A program made the position numbers and the translations under genes. Below, in pieces: positions 13,753-17,795 of a DNA stretch of 17,795 nucleotides. Location: assembly GCA_963929865.1 (NCBI GenBank), contig CAWVKK010000052.1, positions 1 through 17,795 of the forward strand. The letters run 5' to 3'. The notes beneath the pieces are model-generated. The model ran no database searches. It saw nothing but the letters and a program-made list of their open reading frames with translations, and was not told where the DNA came from. How positions within the stretch are numbered: position 1 is the stretch's first letter; the number at the start of each line of letters is the position of its first letter. Origin of the DNA: JAGZHZ01 sp963929865 (lineage in GTDB: Bacteria > Bacillota > Clostridia > Lachnospirales > Lachnospiraceae).

Positions 13753-14820
13753 CTATTCCCCTTTCATTTCTTTAAAATCTTTTTTCACCCGGCTGCAATA
13801 TTCTTCACTCACTCTATGCACGCTTCCGCTCTCTGTCGCCAGGGTTGCCGCGCACTTGCGGCACACGCTCTGCGCCTCGCAGGTCTTACATTCCGTCGGC
13901 CAGTCAAGCTCTGTCTCGAACTGAACCAGATCTCTCCAAGCCTCCAAAAACGCCCGTCCTCTCACCGGGTTTGCGGGTTCGCTCATGAACCCGCAAAACT
14001 GCATGTTTCCGTTCCATGTGATCCAGTACCCGATCCTGTAGTCTTTGCAGTAGGTACACGGTCTGCGGCTGATGTCGACCGGCTGGTGCTCCATCAGATA
14101 CCGGATCTCCTGTCTCTTCTGCTCGTCTGTCTTTTCCTGCACTCTCACTTCTGCCGCCTCGCTCTCGGCTCCGCGCACAGAGAGGCGGATGCCTCCAGTT
14201 CCGACCCACGGCAGTCCATTTTTCAGCGCGTAGAGCGCCATGTTTTTCACGTCCTCTTCGTTCTGCCGGATGACAGTGCTGACGAGCGAAACCGGAATTT
14301 TTCGCTTTCTGAGCTCCTGGATGGCGTGATCGACTCTCGTAAATCCGTCCTTTACCCGGCACACTTTTTCGTATACCTCATCGTTTGAGCCGTACAGCGT
14401 AATCTTTACGCTTCTAGGCGGGTATTCCTCCAGCAGCTCCATCGCCTTTTCATTCAGCAGGGAGGCGTTCGTCTGAAGGGTAATAAAAAATCCCATCCGG
14501 GACAGTTCTGTGTAGATCGTCTCAAACTCAGGGTGAAGCAGCGGCTCTCCCCCTGTGATGCACAGCCAGACGGTTCCCGCCTCCTTCGCCTCCCGGGCGA
14601 TCCGGATCCATTCTTCTGCGCTGAACTCTCGCCCGTATTTCGGGATCTGATCCGCCTTTAGGTGTACGTAGCACATCCGGCACTGGAAATTGCACCTCGG
14701 CGTCAGCTCAAACGTCCCGGTGATCGGGACGGCGTCGGCGAACGCTTTCTCCCACACTTTTTTATAGAAGGGATCGAGGTAGTCCATTTTCCGGCAGGCA
14801 GGTTCAAACTCGCCGCTCAT
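13753..14820 (-). CDS. Radical SAM/SPASM peptide-modifying enzyme
   Basis: A 355-aa enzyme with the radical SAM cluster motif CNFQCRMC (Cys43, Cys47, Cys50), a TGGEPL motif (89-94) and a C-terminal SPASM region with Cys255, 258, 276, 311, 314, 320, 323 and 342 (CKTCEAQSVCRKC then YC) for auxiliary iron-sulfur clusters. Such enzymes install thioether, carbon-carbon or epimer changes in ribosomal peptides. It overlaps the PqqD-like stop by four bases (ATGA), with GAGGG 7 nt upstream, and is followed by the putative substrate. It is the only radical SAM gene in the window, so it may also serve cassette 1. The reaction type cannot be read from sequence. Confidence 0.92.
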   Translation of the reverse strand: MSGEFEPACRKMDYLDPFYKKVWEKAFADAVPITGTFELTPRCNFQCRMCYVHLKADQIPKYGREFSAEEWIRIAREAKEAGTVWLCITGGEPLLHPEFETIYTELSRMGFFITLQTNASLLNEKAMELLEEYPPRSVKITLYGSNDEVYEKVCRVKDGFTRVDHAIQELRKRKIPVSLVSTVIRQNEEDVKNMALYALKNGLPWVGTGGIRLSVRGAESEAAEVRVQEKTDEQKRQEIRYLMEHQPVDISRRPCTYCKDYRIGYWITWNGNMQFCGFMSEPANPVRGRAFLEAWRDLVQFETELDWPTECKTCEAQSVCRKCAATLATESGSVHRVSEEYCSRVKKDFKEMKGE

Positions 14821-15137
14821 AGTTTGTCCCTCGGAATTCTCACAAAGGCGCGTCCTATGATCTTCCCGTCGTCCAGAATGTTGTTTCTTGAGAGGGTCTC
14901 CAGAAATTTGTCAATGTCCGCCGCCGCCGTCTCTTCGTCCACTCCGCTGTAGTGTTCCATGATCCGCTTCACCAGATCTTCTTTTTCAAATTCGTGGTCT
15001 TTCATGTAATCCCAGAGGTAGGCTGCCGAAGAAGAAATGTATACGATCGACGTCACTTCTTTGACTCTCTTCCCGGTCGGCACGATCACGTACTGCCCGG
15101 CAACCTCCCGAAGGATCAGTCCGTCTTTTAGTTTCAT
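14817..15137 (-). CDS. PqqD-like peptide carrier (RRE) of cassette 2
   Basis: A 106-aa PqqD-family protein: DGLILREVAGQYVIVPTGKR, then TSIVYISSSAAYLWDYM, VDEETAAADIDKFLETL and NNILDDG. It is strikingly similar to the 111-aa protein of cassette 1 but ends in RAFVRIPRDKL instead of a Lys-rich tail. It should bind the substrate's leader region and hand it to the overlapping radical SAM enzyme. AAGGGG lies about 8 nt before the ATG. It is the first gene of the long operon that continues to 5389. Confidence 0.85.
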   Translation of the reverse strand: MKLKDGLILREVAGQYVIVPTGKRVKEVTSIVYISSSAAYLWDYMKDHEFEKEDLVKRIMEHYSGVDEETAAADIDKFLETLSRNNILDDGKIIGRAFVRIPRDKL

Positions 15138-15280
15138 TCTTTTTCCCCTTTTTTCTCAGTTTCCTGCTGTTTTTTGGTTTTTTATTTTTCAGACTTCGTT
15201 GAAAATTATGTTCGACCTGCTGTCAGAAGTCCTTAGAATGTTCTCCTCTTTGTTTTTGGGACAACGCATATGTTTCTGAC

Positions 15281-15320
15281 TGTGTGATAGATAAGCAAAA
15301 TGTATGTGTGTGTGATAGAT
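15281..15320. repeat. 12-bp direct repeat in the leader of the cassette 2 operon
   Basis: TGTGTGATAGAT occurs exactly at 15281-15292 and 15309-15320, 28 bp apart, in the AT-rich stretch 145-185 nt upstream of the PqqD-like start. It could be a regulator site or RNA element; no family match is recognised. Confidence 0.5.
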
Positions 15321-15349
15321 TCGTCTGCGATACATCCCATACGGCGCTC

Positions 15350-15405
15350 TCCGGTCACAAAACCGGAACGCCCGCCGTCCGACCGTCTCTCCGGGTCAGA
15401 ACCGG
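15350..15405 (-). promoter_or_regulatory. Two tandem hairpins in the leader of the cassette 2 operon
   Basis: Two similar hairpins lie in series: TCCGGT/ACCGGA with a 6-nt loop (15350-15367) and CCGG/CCGG with a 7-nt loop (15391-15405). On the minus strand each begins CCGGTT and ends CCGGAGAG, so they look like a duplicated RNA motif. They lie downstream of the promoter at 15520-15548, inside a leader of about 370 nt. I do not recognise a known riboswitch. The rest of 15138-15637 holds AT-rich sequence and a GC palindrome near 15610-15625, without a gene. Confidence 0.4.
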
Positions 15406-15519
15406 GCAGGAAGCTGCGTATTGTGATTAGACGCTGAACAGATAATAAAATAGATATGTAAAAAAACGAAGACCTCCCTTCATATGTTTTTCATATTTTT
15501 TATTTCCGGCATCGTCTAT

Positions 15520-15548
15520 AGTATAACAAACTTATTACAAAATGTCTT
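15520..15548 (-). promoter_or_regulatory. Promoter of the cassette 2/BY-kinase operon
   Basis: On the minus strand AAGACA (15548-15543), a 17-nt spacer and TATACT (15525-15520). It is the only good promoter seen between the regulator gene and the PqqD-like gene and would start transcripts about 375 nt before the latter. Confidence 0.5.
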
Positions 15549-15637
15549 CTTTTTTTTACTTTTTTATTTTTTAATTTTTTATTATTTCTGTCCGCCCGGA
15601 CCTGCATCCGGCGCGCGCCGCAGCTTTCCCCGCTTTT

Positions 15638-16351
15638 TTATAGGCTTTCCATGCGGCGTTTAAAAATGTAGTCGCTGTACCTGCGCCTTTTTTCCGCTCT
15701 CTGTCTTCTGCTCAACATAAAGACAAGCCCTTCTATCTCGCAGGAATCCACATTCATTTTTTCTACCGCTTCCATATTTACAATGATTCCTCTGTTGACG
15801 CGCAGAAAGCGTTTGTCCAGCTTTTCCGTGAATGCCTTCAGACTTCCCCTGACTCTCACCGTCATCCCCGTTTTCAGATGGATATGCAGGTAATTGTGTA
15901 TGCTCTCTATGTAGGTGATTTTCTGATACGGAATTTCCTGTTTCTGCCGGCTGTTCGAGTCGTAGATCTCTAGCTTGGCTCCATATTTTTTCTGAAGCTG
16001 ATTTCCGATCTCGCGGAGCGTCTCTTTTTCGTAAGGCTTTGCAAAATAATACAGCACATTCTGCTCAGACGATTCGGCTTCGGACGCTCTGCCGCTGTTT
16101 ACAAACACCAGCTTGGGTTCCTCTTTTCCCCGATAAATCTGCTGAATTTGCTGTCCCAGCTTAATTCCGTCCGTCTCTGCGAGATACAAATCCAAAAAGA
16201 TCACATCATAGTTCTCTCCGCTTTCTATCCGGCAAAGCAAGCTCTGACCGCTGTCATACTCGTCAATATCCTTCTCGTTCCAGACAGCGATCAGATCTTC
16301 CTTTAACCTTCTGCAATCCTCCCTGTTGTGATTACAGACTGCAATTTTCAT
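15638..16351 (-). CDS. LytTR-family response regulator with degenerate receiver
   Basis: A 237-aa transcription regulator with an N-terminal receiver domain (about 1-125) and a C-terminal LytTR DNA-binding domain (about 135-235; IPYQKITYIESIHNYLHIHL, RGSLKAFTEKLD, FLRVNRGIIVNM). The phosphoacceptor Asp is present in VIFLDLYLAETDG and the Lys in YYFAKPYEKE. The usual acidic pair after beta-1 is replaced by Asn-His (AVCNHNRED), and the Thr/Ser after beta-4 by Asn (VFVNSG), so phosphorylation may be weak or absent. I choose the ATG at 16351, with AGGTG 7 nt upstream, over a GTG at 16360. No histidine kinase gene is adjacent. It lies between the long operon and the divergent LCP gene, either of which it could control. 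Confidence 0.85.
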   Translation of the reverse strand: MKIAVCNHNREDCRRLKEDLIAVWNEKDIDEYDSGQSLLCRIESGENYDVIFLDLYLAETDGIKLGQQIQQIYRGKEEPKLVFVNSGRASEAESSEQNVLYYFAKPYEKETLREIGNQLQKKYGAKLEIYDSNSRQKQEIPYQKITYIESIHNYLHIHLKTGMTVRVRGSLKAFTEKLDKRFLRVNRGIIVNMEAVEKMNVDSCEIEGLVFMLSRRQRAEKRRRYSDYIFKRRMESL

Positions 16352-16432
16352 ATTTTTCACCTGCTTTGTCTCACTTTTTGCCGGTTTGTCTCATTTAGGA
16401 AATAGAAATTGTAATATTTTTCCATATTTACT

Positions 16433-16461
16433 AGTATAGCCTACTTCTTTTTTATCTTCTA
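16433..16461 (-). promoter_or_regulatory. Probable promoter of the LytTR regulator
   Basis: On the minus strand TATACT (16438-16433), with a poor -35 (TAGAAG, 16461-16456) at 17 nt. A weak -35 is usual at activator-dependent promoters, and a tandem repeat adjoins it. Confidence 0.4.
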
Positions 16462-16500
16462 CTGCCATTTATCCCATTTTTCTACCATTCATCCCTATTT
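16461..16500. promoter_or_regulatory. Two 20-bp tandem repeats, candidate LytTR binding site
   Basis: 16461-16480 and 16481-16500 match at 15 of 20 positions, with an 11-bp core CCATTTATCCC / CCATTCATCCC spaced exactly 20 bp. LytTR proteins bind paired direct repeats about two helical turns apart. The repeats adjoin the regulator's -35 and lie about 90 bp upstream of the LCP promoter -35. The core does not match the best-known LytTR consensus. Confidence 0.45.
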
Positions 16501-16590
16501 TTTCCTTTTTCTGGAAACGGGGGCGGCTCTTACTGTCTTTTTTATTCGGGAGATTACTGGTTTTCGGAGCGGAAAGGAATTGTCATGCTC

Positions 16591-16618
16591 TTGAAAATAT
16601 GGAAATATATGCTATACT
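16591..16618 (+). promoter_or_regulatory. Promoter of the LCP gene
   Basis: TTGAAA (16591-16596), a 16-nt spacer and TATACT (16613-16618) with an extended -10 TG. The start would be about 16625. In the leader, GCTGAA (16646-16651) and TTCAGC (16662-16667) form a 6-bp hairpin. Confidence 0.75.
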
Positions 16619-16710
16619 AAATAAATAACCAGGCGCAAAAACAGGGCTGAAATCACACAAATTCAGCTGTGGCGCACATTTTGCAGGAGTAGGAGGTTTT
16701 AAAATCGGAT

Positions 16711-17694
16711 ATGTCTGTTCAAACTGTGATGGATTCCCGCAAAAGGGAATCGCTTTTTTGGAATGCCGCGCGCTTTGCCGCGCTGATTGTCCTGGGCGTT
16801 CTGCTGACGGTATTTTCGCATTTTCAGGCGCACGCCGCGTCTGAGGAGGGGCAGGAGGAGGAGACGTCTCTCTTCGCGGCGCTGGAGGCTTCGGTAGGAG
16901 ACGCCTCTGACATAGGCGACGTCGTGACGATCTACCTCGGGGGCAGCGACACGCGCGAGGAAACCCTGTCGGATCAGACGCGAAACGACGTCAACATCAT
17001 CGCCCGCGTCAACACGGCTACGCACAAGGTTGTCCTCGTCTTCACCCCGCGCGACTATTTTGTCCCGCTCTCCATCTCAAACGGGATTCCGGACAAGCTG
17101 ACCCATGCCGGAAATTACGGCGTCCAGGTCAGCGTCGATACGCTCGCCATGCTCTACGACATCACGATCGACTATTATTTCCATATCAACTTTACGGGGT
17201 TTGTCGATGTGATCGACGCCCTTGGCGGCATCGACGTGGAGTCGGAGTATGAATTCGACGCCGGAGACTACCACTTCACGGAGGGGATGAATCATCTCGA
17301 CGGCGAGCAGGCTCTTGCCTTCTGCCGCGAGCGGTACGCTTTCCCGACAGGGGACCGTCAAAGAGGGCGCAACCAGCTGGCTGTGATCCAGGCGCTCATC
17401 AAAAAGGCGACCTCCACAGACGCCTTAAACGCGCTCCCTTCTATCCTGGAGACCACAAAGGAGTGCGTGGACACGAACATCCCCTATGACTTTATGCTGA
17501 AGCTGATTGTCGAGCAGTTGACCGGAAAAGCCGAGTGGGACGTCACGACGTACAGCGTGGACGGCACGGGGGACAGCCAGATTCCTTACTCGATGAACAC
17601 GTACGCGTATGTGATGATCCCGGACACCGAGACGGTGGAGCACGCCAAGGAGCTGTTCCGCGAGGTCGCTGGAGAGTCTGAGCAGGCGCAGTGA
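16711..17694 (+). CDS. LytR-CpsA-Psr (LCP) family glycopolymer ligase
   Basis: A 327-aa membrane-anchored enzyme with one N-terminal helix (FAALIVLGVLLTVFSHF, about 22-38) and an extracellular LCP domain. Motifs: LGGSDTR (76-82), RNDVNIIARVN (91-101), VFTPRDYF (110-117), DALGGIDVESEYEF, the LDGEQALAFCRERY block and GDRQRGRNQLAVIQALI. LCP proteins transfer lipid-linked wall teichoic acid or capsule onto peptidoglycan, using conserved Arg/Asp residues that are present here. It is slightly short at the C-terminus but complete. AGGAGG is 14 nt before the ATG, longer than usual, with no better in-frame start. It is the only plus-strand gene and probably leads rightward into a glycopolymer locus, now interrupted by a group II intron 18 nt past the stop. 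Confidence 0.9.
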   Translation: MSVQTVMDSRKRESLFWNAARFAALIVLGVLLTVFSHFQAHAASEEGQEEETSLFAALEASVGDASDIGDVVTIYLGGSDTREETLSDQTRNDVNIIARVNTATHKVVLVFTPRDYFVPLSISNGIPDKLTHAGNYGVQVSVDTLAMLYDITIDYYFHINFTGFVDVIDALGGIDVESEYEFDAGDYHFTEGMNHLDGEQALAFCRERYAFPTGDRQRGRNQLAVIQALIKKATSTDALNALPSILETTKECVDTNIPYDFMLKLIVEQLTGKAEWDVTTYSVDGTGDSQIPYSMNTYAYVMIPDTETVEHAKELFREVAGESEQAQ

Positions 17695-17712
17695 GGTCAG
17701 AGGCGAACGAAG

Positions 17713-17795
17713 GTAGAGTAGGTTAGAGGGCTTTAGCCCTCTTTCCCCTCATCAAACCGTGCATGAGGTTCTCCCTCACACGGCTTTCCGACATT
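17713..17795 (-). mobile_element. Group II intron, 3' end (domains V and VI), cut by window edge
   Basis: On the minus strand 17786-17754 folds as a domain V: it opens AAGCCGTG with the AGC triad, pairs with CACGGTTT, has a 2-nt TG bulge and an upper stem TGAGG/CCTCA with a GAGAA loop. Downstream, AGAGGGC/GCCCTCT (17742-17725) forms a domain VI-like hairpin, followed by TAACC with a candidate branch-point A and the typical 3' end CTACTCTAC near 17713. The intron body and any reverse transcriptase gene would lie to the right, outside the window. The element sits just after the LCP stop on the opposite strand. On the plus strand the domain VI hairpin with CTTT could also slow transcription from the LCP gene. 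Confidence 0.78.

Noticed and set aside
15427..15481. 18-codon hydrophobic ORF (MKGGLRFFTYLFYYLFSV) in the leader of the cassette 2 operon
   Set aside because: No ribosome site precedes its ATG and the region is very AT-rich. It is within chance expectation, although a leader peptide cannot be fully excluded.

Overview
The window looks like the chromosome of a gut-type member of the Clostridia, most likely Lachnospiraceae. The grounds are strong AGGAGG-type ribosome binding sites, fairly GC-rich housekeeping-like genes broken by AT-rich islands, CpsB/BY-kinase/LytR-CpsA-Psr genes of Firmicute type, and a TnpB subfamily that I associate with gut clostridia. This assignment is an inference from gene content; there is no rRNA or marker gene. 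Apart from one gene at the right end, every gene is on the minus strand, so operons read right to left.

Right part (12.5-15.5 kb): a peptide-modification (RiPP-like) cassette, called cassette 2 here. It runs PqqD-like carrier, radical SAM/SPASM enzyme, 121-aa putative substrate, HPr-kinase-like kinase. It continues with almost no gaps into a 23-codon ORF, an ABC exporter, an Ig/DUF5011-like membrane-anchored protein, two tandem Wzz/BY-kinase fusions, a second Ig-like protein and a CpsB-type PHP phosphatase (5.4-12.5 kb). No glycosyltransferase, flippase or polymerase is present, so this may be one modification/export/signalling operon rather than an ordinary capsule operon. A promoter about 0.4 kb upstream and a structured leader precede it.

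Left part (0.04-2.4 kb): a second, reduced copy, called cassette 1. It runs 49-aa peptide, PqqD-like, 111-aa putative substrate, HPr-kinase-like, without its own radical SAM gene. Upstream lies what looks like a phase-variable promoter. Two near-identical inverted repeats (1894-1918 and 2107-2131) enclose 188 bp holding one good sigma-A promoter that points away from the cassette, plus two intrinsic terminators that point toward it. As drawn, cassette 1 would be OFF; inversion would place the promoter in front of the 49-aa gene. A diverged pair of inverted dispersed repeats (about 1-70 and 2284-2353) brackets the whole cassette.

Middle (2.4-5.3 kb): an iron-type alcohol dehydrogenase with its own promoter, and a lone TnpB. 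The second and third RuvC acidic residues of this TnpB appear to be Gly, so it may be a nuclease-dead, TldR-like RNA-guided binder. A structured candidate omega/guide RNA overlaps its 3' end.

Right end (15.6-17.8 kb): a LytTR-type response regulator with a degenerate receiver, a 20-bp tandem repeat that could be its binding site, a divergent promoter driving a LytR-CpsA-Psr ligase gene, and directly after that gene the 3' end (domains V and VI) of a group II intron on the minus strand, cut by the window edge.
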